Positions 43,513 to 50,638 of a stretch of 64,000 bases of DNA are shown here, one piece after another. The stretch spans positions 65,202 to 129,201 of the forward strand of contig CAZSZC010000001.1 of the NCBI GenBank assembly GCA_964610775.1, in the 5' to 3' direction. Positions within the stretch are counted from its first letter, which is position 1, and each line of letters starts with the position of its first letter. The DNA comes from CAZPWF01 sp964610775 (GTDB lineage: Bacteria; Patescibacteriota; Saccharimonadia; Saccharimonadales; JACQNP01). The notes under the pieces were generated by a model. The model ran no database searches, was not told the origin of the DNA, and saw nothing but the letters and a program-made list of their open reading frames with translations. The position numbers and the translations under genes were made by a program.

Positions 43513-43968
43513 CTAAACTCGTGGCTGTGGAAAGCGAGCAAGATATAGTAGTGAGCGTCCGTATTTATCGATAGTTTCTATTCGTTTAAGTGACGGATTA
43601 TCTAGTCCCGTCAGGTCAAGATTATCAAACAAATCAGCTTTCTTGACGGCTCTTGATCGTGCATTAACTGCCAGTCTCTGAATATATTGATCATAATCTG
43701 CGCCATTCACTTTGGTAAGTAGTTCAAGTGGAAAGATTATTTGATCGTCAAAGCCGTTTTGTCTTAGATCCTCAAATGTAAGGTTCCCGTCACTGTCTTC
43801 AATAGCGTCGTGTAGTACCGCGACCATTTGTGTTTCGACTGAATGACCTTGCGCCGCAATTGTCCCCATGACTCGGAGCGGGTGGTTGATGTACGCGCTG
43901 CCATCAAACCGAGTTTGACCCTCGTGAATATTAGTTGCTATTTCAATGGCTCGTTCTAAGGTTGCCAT
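43513..43968 (-). CDS. HD-domain phosphohydrolase, RelA/SpoT-HD-like
   Basis: I start it at ATG 43968 (151 aa), which has AAAGGA about 9 nt upstream; an earlier in-frame start would include the leader. The domain matches stand-alone RelA/SpoT-type HD hydrolases: AIEIATNIHEGQTRFDGSAYINHPLRV, then VAVLHDAIEDSDG (the HD metal site) and an R-x-VKKADLFDNLDL helix. No synthetase domain is attached. Alarmone hydrolysis is possible, but many such small proteins are uncharacterised. A terminator-like leader precedes it. Confidence 0.85.
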   Translation of the reverse strand: MATLERAIEIATNIHEGQTRFDGSAYINHPLRVMGTIAAQGHSVETQMVAVLHDAIEDSDGNLTFEDLRQNGFDDQIIFPLELLTKVNGADYDQYIQRLAVNARSRAVKKADLFDNLDLTGLDNPSLKRIETIDKYGRSLLYLARFPQPRV

Positions 43969-43996
43969 GATCTCGTCCTTTCTGTTCGTGAGAAAC

Positions 43997-44089
43997 AAAA
44001 AACGGCTTCTCACAAACAACTGATTAATAACGTTGTTTGTGAAGTAACCGCATTGGACGAATCCGTTCGGATTCCGCTGATCCTACTTC
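43997..44089 (-). promoter_or_regulatory. Attenuator-like leader of the HD-domain gene
   Basis: On the minus strand, GAAGTA (44089-44084) can pair with TACTTC (44046-44041), enclosing a hairpin GAATCC-GAAC-GGATTC (44074-44059). The same TACTTC bases also form the 5' arm of a second hairpin (44044-44032 with 44020-44006, about 13 bp), which is followed by TTTTTT (44002-43997). The two structures exclude each other, as in a riboswitch or attenuator. I do not recognise a known aptamer. Confidence 0.55.
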
Positions 44090-44129
44090 CATATTTAATT
44101 ATGTGCAGTTATTAGAAAAATGCAAGAGT

Positions 44130-44576
44130 CTAAAGGTAGCTAAATATTTTTGTGGGCCGGGAGTCTAGATTTATAAACTTTTCTGTCATCAGAAAGGTTG
44201 GTTTAATCTGTGTTTCAGTCGGATCAACAAAAGCAAACTCCTCAATTTCTTCTTCGCCATGTGTTGTAAGTGACAAATCAATATGTAAATAGTCTTGGTT
44301 GTTCGTAATATGAAAGAATAGCTCTAATTGCTCATTTCCTGTATCTTGTTCTTTAAATTGTTGGACGTATAGCAGGTTGCCGATAATTGGTTTTACGCCA
44401 GTTTCTTCAATAAGCTCTCTTGAAAGAGCATCTATGATTGATTCACCATTGTCCATTCCTCCGCCGGGTGTGCACCAGTAATATTCACGCGATTTTCGGT
44501 TGTAGGGTTTATGTCTTAGACAGAATAGTTTTCCGTCATGGACGATAATTCCACGTACTGCAATTCGTATTTTCAT
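44130..44576 (-). CDS. Nudix hydrolase
   Basis: A 148-aa Nudix protein. The box is GGGMDNGESIIDALSRELIEETGV (split here as GGGMDNGESIID and ALSRELIEETGV), with all catalytic Glu residues. The fold starts IRIAVRGIIVHDGKLFCLRH and continues YWCTPGGG. The substrate is unknown; similar proteins clean up oxidised or capped nucleotides. It is transcribed toward the HD-domain gene, 161 bp away, separated by the attenuator-like leader. Confidence 0.9.
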   Translation of the reverse strand: MKIRIAVRGIIVHDGKLFCLRHKPYNRKSREYYWCTPGGGMDNGESIIDALSRELIEETGVKPIIGNLLYVQQFKEQDTGNEQLELFFHITNNQDYLHIDLSLTTHGEEEIEEFAFVDPTETQIKPTFLMTEKFINLDSRPTKIFSYL

Positions 44577-44650
44577 ATGATAATACTATCATTTAATCTT
44601 AACTTAGATTAGTGTGTTACTGCTTGTGCTTGCATATGTCTTTGGTGCGT

Positions 44651-44656
44651 CATAAT
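44651..44656 (+). promoter_or_regulatory. -10 CATAAT, leaderless start
   Basis: CATAAT at 44651-44656 ends 8 nt before the ATG at 44665, and no SD is present. Confidence 0.45.
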
Positions 44657-44664
44657 GTGTATTA

Positions 44665-45144
44665 ATGGAATATGTATTGTTTGATCCAATTGATTTGCGA
44701 GAAATTGAAAGCATGGCGGAGTCTGCTGCGACTATTTTTCATACGATGCCAGAGGAGTTTTATTACGATAGTAATTTGTCCAGTACTATAATCGAACCTA
44801 TTAAAATACGATCAGAGGAATTGCTTGGTCCTTGGGCTTGCAGAGTGATAACAACTACATCTATAGGTTGTAACATTGATGGCGTTACAGATCACATAAA
44901 TGGTGAGGATTGGGCATCATTTTTTGGTCATTGGGTTGATGTTGATGTTCATGTATTCCCGAGCGTAGAGTCTAGTCCACTGACTCAAGATTTGGATGGC
45001 AAGATTGTGCCTAGTTTGGTATTTGAGACATTTGATGATAATAAATTTGACGGTACCATTGCTCAAACATACCTACATGTAGCTGTTCCTCTTCTGGGTA
45101 CGCTAGTAGATATACAACGTTATGGGATAGTCTACGGCGATTAG
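44665..45144 (+). CDS. Uncharacterised acidic protein (159 aa)
   Basis: No family recognised. A soluble acidic protein (VLFDPIDLREIESMAESAA at the start, then a beta-rich part with CRVITTTSIGCNIDG and VDVDVHVFPSVES, and a final AVPLLGTLVDIQRYG). No signal peptide or membrane helix. It has its own weak leaderless promoter and lies upstream of a run of small genes. Confidence 0.65.
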   Translation: MEYVLFDPIDLREIESMAESAATIFHTMPEEFYYDSNLSSTIIEPIKIRSEELLGPWACRVITTTSIGCNIDGVTDHINGEDWASFFGHWVDVDVHVFPSVESSPLTQDLDGKIVPSLVFETFDDNKFDGTIAQTYLHVAVPLLGTLVDIQRYGIVYGD

Positions 45145-45173
45145 TTATAAATAACTAGCGTATCTTGCTTTGC

Positions 45174-45179
45174 TACAAT
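45174..45179 (+). promoter_or_regulatory. -10 TACAAT of the DUF167 gene
   Basis: TACAAT at 45174-45179 ends 7 nt before ATG 45187. An in-frame TTG at 45184 is too close to the -10 to be transcribed, so ATG 45187 is the better start. Confidence 0.55.
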
Positions 45180-45186
45180 TGAGTTG

Positions 45187-45426
45187 ATGAGAATAATAGA
45201 AGTACGCGTTAAGCCAAGTAGTAAAGTTGGAACATTGGTACAGCCAGCACTAGACGGTACGTTTTTAGTCTTTGTACGCGAACCGGCAAAAGATGGCATG
45301 GCAAATACGGCAGTTCGAGATGCACTGGCAAGTTATTTTGAAGTCCCAAAAACTAGTGTCCAGATGACAGCCGGTCGTACCTCTAGGTTTAAGAGATTTA
45401 AGATATCAACGAATGTTGGTTATTAA
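45187..45426 (+). CDS. DUF167 (YggU) family protein
   Basis: A small alpha/beta protein (79 aa) with the family's VRVKPSSK near the start, FLVFVREPAKDGMANTAV, and the Lys/Arg-rich QMTAGRTSRFKRFKI end. The function of DUF167 proteins is not established. Leaderless promoter. Confidence 0.85.
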   Translation: MRIIEVRVKPSSKVGTLVQPALDGTFLVFVREPAKDGMANTAVRDALASYFEVPKTSVQMTAGRTSRFKRFKISTNVGY

Positions 45427-45458
45427 AACTGCTAGAATTAAACGGGAGGCACGATAAT

Positions 45459-45716
45459 ATGGGAAAACAATTTACGACTGACGAGGCAAAACAAATAGGT
45501 GATCAAATTGGGATTGATTGGAACAAGGTAAATATAAATGAATTTCGTCGCGGACTTGAAGTTGAGTTTGAGCATGGTAGTCAGTGGGGAGAAGAGACTA
45601 ATATTACCAAAGATGACCCAATACTTACTGGTCGAATCGCTTGGGCTCATCTAAAAGAAATAGCAGATTACTATACTCGTCTAGATAAAATGGAAGCCGA
45701 AGCAGAGGGAAGGTAG
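45459..45716 (+). CDS. DUF5661 family protein
   Basis: A short (85 aa) protein. FTTDEAKQIGDQIGIDW, FRRGLEVEFEHGSQ, TNITKDDPILTGRIAWAHLKE and DYYTRLDKMEAEAE match the conserved pattern I know as DUF5661. No function is known. It has an SD-like GGGAGG about 13 nt upstream of the ATG and lies 5 bp before the ATPase gene. Confidence 0.8.
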   Translation: MGKQFTTDEAKQIGDQIGIDWNKVNINEFRRGLEVEFEHGSQWGEETNITKDDPILTGRIAWAHLKEIADYYTRLDKMEAEAEGR

Positions 45717-45721
45717 GTTAG

Positions 45722-46261
45722 GTGAAAAAGTATGCGATATCTGGTACTAGCTGTAGTGGCAAAACAACTCTGATAAATGCCCTAAAAAACAGTGATCATA
45801 CCATCGATATTGCATACGTTGACGAAGCTGGACGCAAGTTTTTTTCAGAAAATCCAATGACTGAGATTGAGCGATTTTTGCCGATTACACAAGAAAGAAT
45901 TAGTAACTTGATAATTTCTATGGAAACTGATGCTATGAAAAATAGCCCAGATCTAGTCATTTGCGACAATTCTGTTGTAGCGGCTGCCGTATACGCTGGC
46001 GTTCTTAACGGGCGGCATGAGGCAGATAGAATTATGGACTTGAATAGTGATTGGCTGAAAACATATCACAAATTTTTTGTCCTGAATCCTGACGATGTTG
46101 AGTTCAAGAATGACGATGTGCGCTCAGAGTCATTAGAGTTTCGTAATCAGGCACATCAATTATTTATTGAAACATATAAAAGATATGGGCTTGATTTCGA
46201 AATTGTTAGCGGCACTGTTCAACAACGATTAGATTTTATCGAAATACAACTAGGACTATAG
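45722..46261 (+). CDS. NadR-like AAA ATPase (AAA_28)
   Basis: A 179-aa P-loop protein. Walker A GTSCSGKTTL (8-17), a Walker-B-like LVICDNS and the acidic segments typical of AAA_28/NadR kinases are visible. Such enzymes often phosphorylate nucleosides or ribosyl-nicotinamide, but the substrate pocket is not diagnostic here. The start is a GTG after AGGTTAG, 5 bp behind the DUF5661 gene. Confidence 0.8.
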   Translation: MKKYAISGTSCSGKTTLINALKNSDHTIDIAYVDEAGRKFFSENPMTEIERFLPITQERISNLIISMETDAMKNSPDLVICDNSVVAAAVYAGVLNGRHEADRIMDLNSDWLKTYHKFFVLNPDDVEFKNDDVRSESLEFRNQAHQLFIETYKRYGLDFEIVSGTVQQRLDFIEIQLGL

Positions 46262-46325
46262 ACAATCCGCTGGTGCTTGCCGTTAATAGTTGTTGGGTTT
46301 AGACTCAAATGTAAGGAGATAAAGT

Positions 46326-47240
46326 GTGATAGAAACAATTTTTGAGAGGTTTAGCGAGTTTAATACCAGTGTTATGTTAAGTGCAGAAGCATCGACGCAT
46401 GGTGAAATTCTTAGAGATAAGATACGCTATGAGCAATACTGTTCGATAAGCGAGGGGCTGCCACATTCAGAACTTAGTGCCGATAGACAAATCGAAGTGT
46501 CTACTACATGGGAGGGAATACTCGACGCAGACGTCAATAATTTCCAGCATAACGTTGTTACGGCGCTGATTGGCCGTTGTGTATGTAAATTAGATGGCTG
46601 TAGCGATGAGGTTGCTGATACTGTGGAGTTATTGTCACTGGTGCACGATCTGCCAGAAGCCATATCCGGAGACCTTACATATGACGATGCACAGAAACTC
46701 GGTATCGATGGTCATAGAAATGATAATAGGGCATTGGGGCAAATGCTTATTGAGGAAGACTTTCCGACTATAACTCCAGAAATTGCTGCAAAAATCGAAG
46801 ACTACTTAAACGACTCTAAACAAAAACAACCGGAAACCGAAGTAGGGCAGGAGTTTGAAATAACTGAGCGTATAGGATATGTGCGCACGGCTCTCATAGC
46901 TCAAGATGTTGTGAATAGTAGGTCTATTAATTTAATAGACAAAGACCAGGTTCATCGACTAGATTGGCTAACCGAAAATGTATTGTCAAACCAAATTCCT
47001 CGCCTGATTGAGTTAGCTTCTAGTTTTGAGAGTGCTAGATGGTTTTTGGAGGTTTGTGAAGAGCGAATCAGTGAAGCCATATTTAGGTTAAACGATGATA
47101 AAACTAGGTCTGAAAGGATTTCGCCTTACTACGAAGCTCGAGGTGATGATGTTAAATCTAGAGAATACAAATGGGATGATTTTATTGCTGCTTGGATTAA
47201 TTATGACATGCAGATTAACAGTGATATGGTACCGGCTTAA
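46326..47240 (+). CDS. HD-domain phosphohydrolase, YfbR/HDDC2-like
   Basis: About 304 aa. HNVVTALIGR gives the first metal His, and LVHDLPEAISGDLTYD the HD pair plus following acidic residues, the pattern of the HDDC2/YfbR 5'-deoxynucleotidases. The C-terminal 150 residues are helical and unassigned, making it longer than simple YfbR (about 200 aa). The start is a GTG at 46326 with AAGGAGA 6-7 nt upstream. Confidence 0.8.
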   Translation: MIETIFERFSEFNTSVMLSAEASTHGEILRDKIRYEQYCSISEGLPHSELSADRQIEVSTTWEGILDADVNNFQHNVVTALIGRCVCKLDGCSDEVADTVELLSLVHDLPEAISGDLTYDDAQKLGIDGHRNDNRALGQMLIEEDFPTITPEIAAKIEDYLNDSKQKQPETEVGQEFEITERIGYVRTALIAQDVVNSRSINLIDKDQVHRLDWLTENVLSNQIPRLIELASSFESARWFLEVCEERISEAIFRLNDDKTRSERISPYYEARGDDVKSREYKWDDFIAAWINYDMQINSDMVPA

Positions 47241-47256
47241 TTGGGGCTAGTGTTTC

Positions 47257-47550
47257 ATGAAAGAGAAATTAAGCGAAGAGAATGAATTAGGTACTAGAGC
47301 GGTTATGTTGCCGGTTGAGGGTGGTAGTAACTTCCAAGACTGTAACCACTGTGATGAGAGAATTAAATTCATGAGTCCCGCATCACAAAAAGCATCAATA
47401 CATCTTGCCGGAGTAATTATTTGTAATGTTTATGAGAATGGTAAATGGGATCGGATTGAGCAGTTTCACCCTGATTGCTATAAAGAGGCAGGCAGACCTT
47501 TTGGCGAGATTAAGGATAGGCCTCGTGCCTCAATGTTGACTGAAGATTAG
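47257..47550 (+). CDS. Small protein with CxxC-HxxxC zinc-site candidate
   Basis: A 97-aa protein, unknown family. DCNHCDERIKF gives CxxC, and QFHPDCYKEAGRPFG gives H-x-x-C about 40 residues later, together a plausible zinc site. No DNA-binding helix is obvious. It lies 16 bp after the HD gene. A short hairpin, GTTGACT (47535) with AGTCAAC (47549), overlaps its stop codon. Confidence 0.65.
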   Translation: MKEKLSEENELGTRAVMLPVEGGSNFQDCNHCDERIKFMSPASQKASIHLAGVIICNVYENGKWDRIEQFHPDCYKEAGRPFGEIKDRPRASMLTED

Positions 47551-47558
47551 TCAACTTT
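47535..47558 (+). terminator. Weak hairpin overlapping the stop of 47257
   Basis: GTTGACT (47535-47541), 7-nt loop, AGTCAAC (47549-47555), then TTT. The arms are perfect but AT-rich and the T-run is short, so this could be a weak terminator or an operator for the promoter at 47574. Confidence 0.35.
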
Positions 47559-47573
47559 AGTTGATTCGGGTGC

Positions 47574-47579
47574 TATGAT
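47574..47579 (+). promoter_or_regulatory. Extended -10 (TGCTATGAT)
   Basis: TATGAT at 47574-47579 with TGC upstream. It gives a leader of about 20 nt with GAGGT before the ATG at 47606. Confidence 0.5.
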
Positions 47580-47605
47580 AGAAGTAATTAAATGAGGTAT
47601 TTGAT

Positions 47606-47824
47606 ATGATCGATAGCTGGGTTAATAACTACTGGTATCTGTTAGTTGCTTTGGCGATATGGGAATTAGTATGGAAGGGTATGGGTTTATGGAAGGCTGC
47701 CCAAAATAATGATAAAGCCTGGTTTGTTCTAATACTTATACTAAACACCGTAGGGATATTACCAATAGCTTATATTTATATATTTTCTAAAAGACATCCA
47801 GTATCCAGTGGAAATGATAAGTAA
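47606..47824 (+). CDS. DUF5652 family two-TM protein
   Basis: A 72-aa membrane protein: IDSWVNNYWYLLVALAIWELVWKGMGLWKAA, then WFVLILILNTVGILPIAYIYIF, split by a short polar loop, matching DUF5652 as I know it (described only as a small two-helix family). Function unknown. It overlaps the NYN gene by one base. Confidence 0.8.
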   Translation: MIDSWVNNYWYLLVALAIWELVWKGMGLWKAAQNNDKAWFVLILILNTVGILPIAYIYIFSKRHPVSSGNDK

Positions 47825-48372
47825 TGCGTCCTATAAAAATAAAAGGGAACTACGCATTTATTGATAGTCAAAATCTAAATCTTGGCGTCCAAAAAGCTGG
47901 ATGGAAACTCGATTGGAAAAAATTCCGAGAGTACTTGCGTAGCAAATATGACGTTAAGACAGCGTATTTATTTATCGGTTATTTACAAGAAAATGAGGCT
48001 ATGTACGAACAGCTTCACGAAGCTGGTTATTTGATAGTTTTGAAGCCAACAGTAGAGATGGTTATGAATAAAACTGATGATCCAAAGGTTGATAAACCGA
48101 TAGTAAAGGGCAATATTGACGCCGAGCTAGTGCTTTATGCAATGAAGGAGATGGCTAATTATAAGAAAGCTGTTATCGTTTCTGGTGACGGTGATTTCTA
48201 TTGTTTGGCCGAGTACTTGGCAAGTAAAAAAAGACTTCTAAAAATTATGACGCCTAATTGGATGTATTCATCTCTACTAAAACCATACGAAGAATATGTT
48301 GTACGAATAGATAAATTACGTACCGAACTGGAACATAAAAGTTATCGTCGAAAACCAAAAAATACTAAGTAG
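47824..48372 (+). CDS. NYN/PIN-like ribonuclease domain protein
   Basis: A 182-aa LabA/NYN-type protein. NYAFIDSQNLNLGV holds the first catalytic Asp, GNIDAELVLYAM the second and VIVSGDGDFYCLAEYL the third, giving the three-acid PIN-like site. The C-terminal tail is basic (KSYRRKPKNTK). RNA cleavage or degradation is the likely role; the target is unknown. It is co-transcribed with the DUF5652 protein. Confidence 0.85.
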   Translation: MRPIKIKGNYAFIDSQNLNLGVQKAGWKLDWKKFREYLRSKYDVKTAYLFIGYLQENEAMYEQLHEAGYLIVLKPTVEMVMNKTDDPKVDKPIVKGNIDAELVLYAMKEMANYKKAVIVSGDGDFYCLAEYLASKKRLLKIMTPNWMYSSLLKPYEEYVVRIDKLRTELEHKSYRRKPKNTK

Positions 48373-48386
48373 CACAAGGGGGCAGT

Positions 48387-49121
48387 ATGGCAAAAAATGA
48401 CAAAGATTTCGATTATCAAAATCTTAAAGCCTTATTTATTAATTGCACTCTAACTAAATCTCCAGAACCTAGTCACACCGAGTTATTAATAAACATTAGT
48501 AAAAGTATTATGGAAAAACAGGGTTTAGATACTGATTATATCCGAGCAATTGATTTCGATATCGCCACTGGCATATATCCGGATATGACTGAGCACGGCT
48601 GGGATGCCGATAGTTGGCCAGCTATATATAAGAAGGTTCAGTCTGCAGATATTTTAGTTTTAGGAGGCCCGATTTGGCTTGGCGATAACAGCTCTGTGAT
48701 GAAAAAAGTAATCGAAAGATTATATGCAAACTCGCACCTACTTAACGAGCAGGGCCAATATTCGTACTATGGTAAAGTCGGAGGCTGCTTGATTACAGGT
48801 AATGAAGATGGCGTAAAACATTGCGCGATGAATGTACTTTACAGTCTGCAGCACTTGGGATACACGATTCCTCCACAAGCAGATGCTGGCTGGATAGGTG
48901 AGGCAGGTCCAGGACCGAGTTATGGAGATAAGTTAGATGATGGTAGCATTGCGGGTCTAGACAATGACTTCACTAATCGGAACACAACGTTTATGACATG
49001 GAATCTAATGCACATGGCTAATATGTTAAAGGTTACTGGCGGTATACCCGCATATGGTAATCAGCGTAGCGATTGGGATGCTGGTTGTCGATATGATTTT
49101 GAAAATCCAGAATATCGCTAG
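48387..49121 (+). CDS. NADPH-dependent FMN reductase, flavodoxin-like
   Basis: A 244-aa flavodoxin-fold protein. KALFINCTLTKSPEPSHT is the FMN-phosphate loop region, ILVLGGPIWLGDNSSVMKK the second flavin-binding segment, and GGCLITGNEDG the third. Family members reduce FMN, quinones or azo compounds. It lies 14 bp after the NYN gene with a GGGGGCAG-type SD. It is convergent with the ClC gene, overlapping 4 bp at the stops. Confidence 0.85.
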   Translation: MAKNDKDFDYQNLKALFINCTLTKSPEPSHTELLINISKSIMEKQGLDTDYIRAIDFDIATGIYPDMTEHGWDADSWPAIYKKVQSADILVLGGPIWLGDNSSVMKKVIERLYANSHLLNEQGQYSYYGKVGGCLITGNEDGVKHCAMNVLYSLQHLGYTIPPQADAGWIGEAGPGPSYGDKLDDGSIAGLDNDFTNRNTTFMTWNLMHMANMLKVTGGIPAYGNQRSDWDAGCRYDFENPEYR

Positions 49122-50290
49122 GATGCTGATCGTCTAGTTAAACTACTTACTTGAATTGCTAGTTTACCGGCTATGAATGCTGATAAGGCAATCGGTATGT
49201 ATAAATTTACAGGGAAGAATAGGAATAATAAAACTGCAGCAACGATTGGCTTTCTTAGTACATAGGATAGAGTAGCACTCATGCCTACACTTAGTGCTAG
49301 TGTCTCGGGGATTGGTAATAGCTGGGCCAAAAATAAACCAATTGCTGCGCCGGCAAACATTAGAGGGAAAAACCTACCGCCTTTCCAGCCGGTAGCTAGA
49401 CAAATACATGCGGCAAGCACTTTGAGTAAAGAGGCGATTAAAAAATAGCTGGCCGATTGTGATGAAAAGCTAGTGCTTATAGTTCTAATTCCCTCGTGAC
49501 CAGAAAAAAGAACCAGTGGTTGGTATGCGGCGAGTATGCCCAAGCCCACGCCGCCAATTAGGGCCAAAATAATCGTTCTTTTTGTTCGCAAATTCTTGAA
49601 CGCATTTTCCATGAAACCGTCAACAAGAGTGTATATTAGGCCGACTATGGCTCCAGTAATCGCTACTATTAATACCCAGCCAAGGTCAGAAACTTTTAAA
49701 CTATAGGGAGCTAAATCCAGATTAAAGTATCCATTGTCTCCAAATGGCCGAACTATTAAATATCCAGTTAATGTTGCAACAAGACCCAGAATTATTCTTT
49801 TAGGTCTGTTTAATTTTTTATCAATCTCGGCTCCGTAACGAATTATCTCGGCGTTGTGTAGATTTACGCCTATCATGGTTACAAAGCCTCCAATAATACT
49901 GGTCAGAGCGGCTTCTGGTCCAAGTGCTGCGCCAAAACCTAATGATATTATTGATATTACTAAAGCCTGCCATATATGTTTATAGTCGAATGCCTTGGTA
50001 GCTTTATATTTTTCGATTGCTTCTTCTATAGTCACAGGATAGTTACCTAGAAAATATACGCTCACACCAACAAGCAGCCCGCCAACTCCACATATAGCCA
50101 CAGGAAAAAAGTTATGACTGGTATTGATACCTAATTGGTTGGGCAAGTTTGTCCAGAGAAACTTCTGTACTAGCTGAAAAAGCAGAATGAAAAGAACTGT
50201 GATACTACCAGCAAATATACCGAGTAGGGCACTATAAATTAGTAAGCTTAAATAGCTGAAGCTACTTTTACTTCCGAAAGACTTATTCAT
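49118..50290 (-). CDS. ClC-family chloride channel/transporter
   Basis: About 390 aa with roughly 12 hydrophobic segments. GFGAALGPEAALT is the GxxGP-type selectivity motif, and GWKGGRFFPLMFAGAAIG corresponds to GGIFxP. At the place of the external gating Glu (GREGP in EcClC) this protein has Leu (ALGPE), with a Glu after the Pro instead, as in some GPEA-type ClC proteins. I use ATG 50290, since the -10 box lies 6 nt upstream of it on the minus strand. No CBS domain is present. Confidence 0.85.
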   Translation of the reverse strand: MNKSFGSKSSFSYLSLLIYSALLGIFAGSITVLFILLFQLVQKFLWTNLPNQLGINTSHNFFPVAICGVGGLLVGVSVYFLGNYPVTIEEAIEKYKATKAFDYKHIWQALVISIISLGFGAALGPEAALTSIIGGFVTMIGVNLHNAEIIRYGAEIDKKLNRPKRIILGLVATLTGYLIVRPFGDNGYFNLDLAPYSLKVSDLGWVLIVAITGAIVGLIYTLVDGFMENAFKNLRTKRTIILALIGGVGLGILAAYQPLVLFSGHEGIRTISTSFSSQSASYFLIASLLKVLAACICLATGWKGGRFFPLMFAGAAIGLFLAQLLPIPETLALSVGMSATLSYVLRKPIVAAVLLFLFFPVNLYIPIALSAFIAGKLAIQVSSLTRRSAS

Positions 50291-50296
50291 GAGTGT

Positions 50297-50304
50297 AGTA
50301 TAAT
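50297..50304. promoter_or_regulatory. Overlapping divergent -10 boxes (ClC and K+ channel)
   Basis: The 8-bp AGTATAAT holds two -10 boxes sharing TATA: plus-strand TATAAT (50299-50304), 6 nt before GTG 50311, and minus-strand TATACT (50302-50297), 6 nt before ATG 50290. Both genes appear leaderless. The two promoters cannot be occupied together. No strong -35 is visible for either. Confidence 0.65.
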
Positions 50305-50310
50305 GCAAAC

Positions 50311-50619
50311 GTGAATCAGCAGCTAGAAGAGCAATCTAATATTTTTAATCTTATTAAGCCTCGACGAATTGCTGTAGTGGCTATAGCCGTACTTGCCGTA
50401 GGTGCCGTTTTTTATCATTTAGTTGAAAAACTTAGTTGGCTGGATAGTTTTTATTTTTGCGTAGTTACTTTAACTACGGTTGGTTATGGTGACATAACTC
50501 CCAAAACCCCTGCTGCCAAATTATTTACCATATTCTACATTCTATTTGGCGTAGCAATCATGGCAGCCTCATTGAGCTACTTACTAAAAGCAGCGGTCGT
50601 TAAGCGTGTCAAAAAATAA
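50311..50619 (+). CDS. Two-TM ion channel, K+ selectivity filter
   Basis: A 102-aa Kir/KcsA-like subunit without a voltage sensor. TM1 lies at about 19-36 and TM2 at about 72-93, with the pore helix and filter TLTTVGYGDITP (55-66) between them. It would act as a tetramer. There is no cytoplasmic RCK domain, so the gating signal is unknown. The start is a GTG only 6 nt after a -10 box, an unusual leaderless GTG start. Confidence 0.9.
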   Translation: MNQQLEEQSNIFNLIKPRRIAVVAIAVLAVGAVFYHLVEKLSWLDSFYFCVVTLTTVGYGDITPKTPAAKLFTIFYILFGVAIMAASLSYLLKAAVVKRVKK

Positions 50620-50621
50620 GC

Positions 50622-50627
50622 TACAAT
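50622..50627 (+). promoter_or_regulatory. -10 TACAAT of the GH1 gene
   Basis: TACAAT at 50622-50627, 11 nt before ATG 50639, giving a leader of about 4 nt. No SD. Confidence 0.45.
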
Positions 50628-50638
50628 TCATATAAACT

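Noticed and set aside
44041..44090. tRNA-like element ending in TTCCA on the plus strand
   Set aside because: There is no T-arm consensus, no acceptor stem of 7 bp and no anticodon arm. The bases are better explained by the minus-strand leader hairpins.
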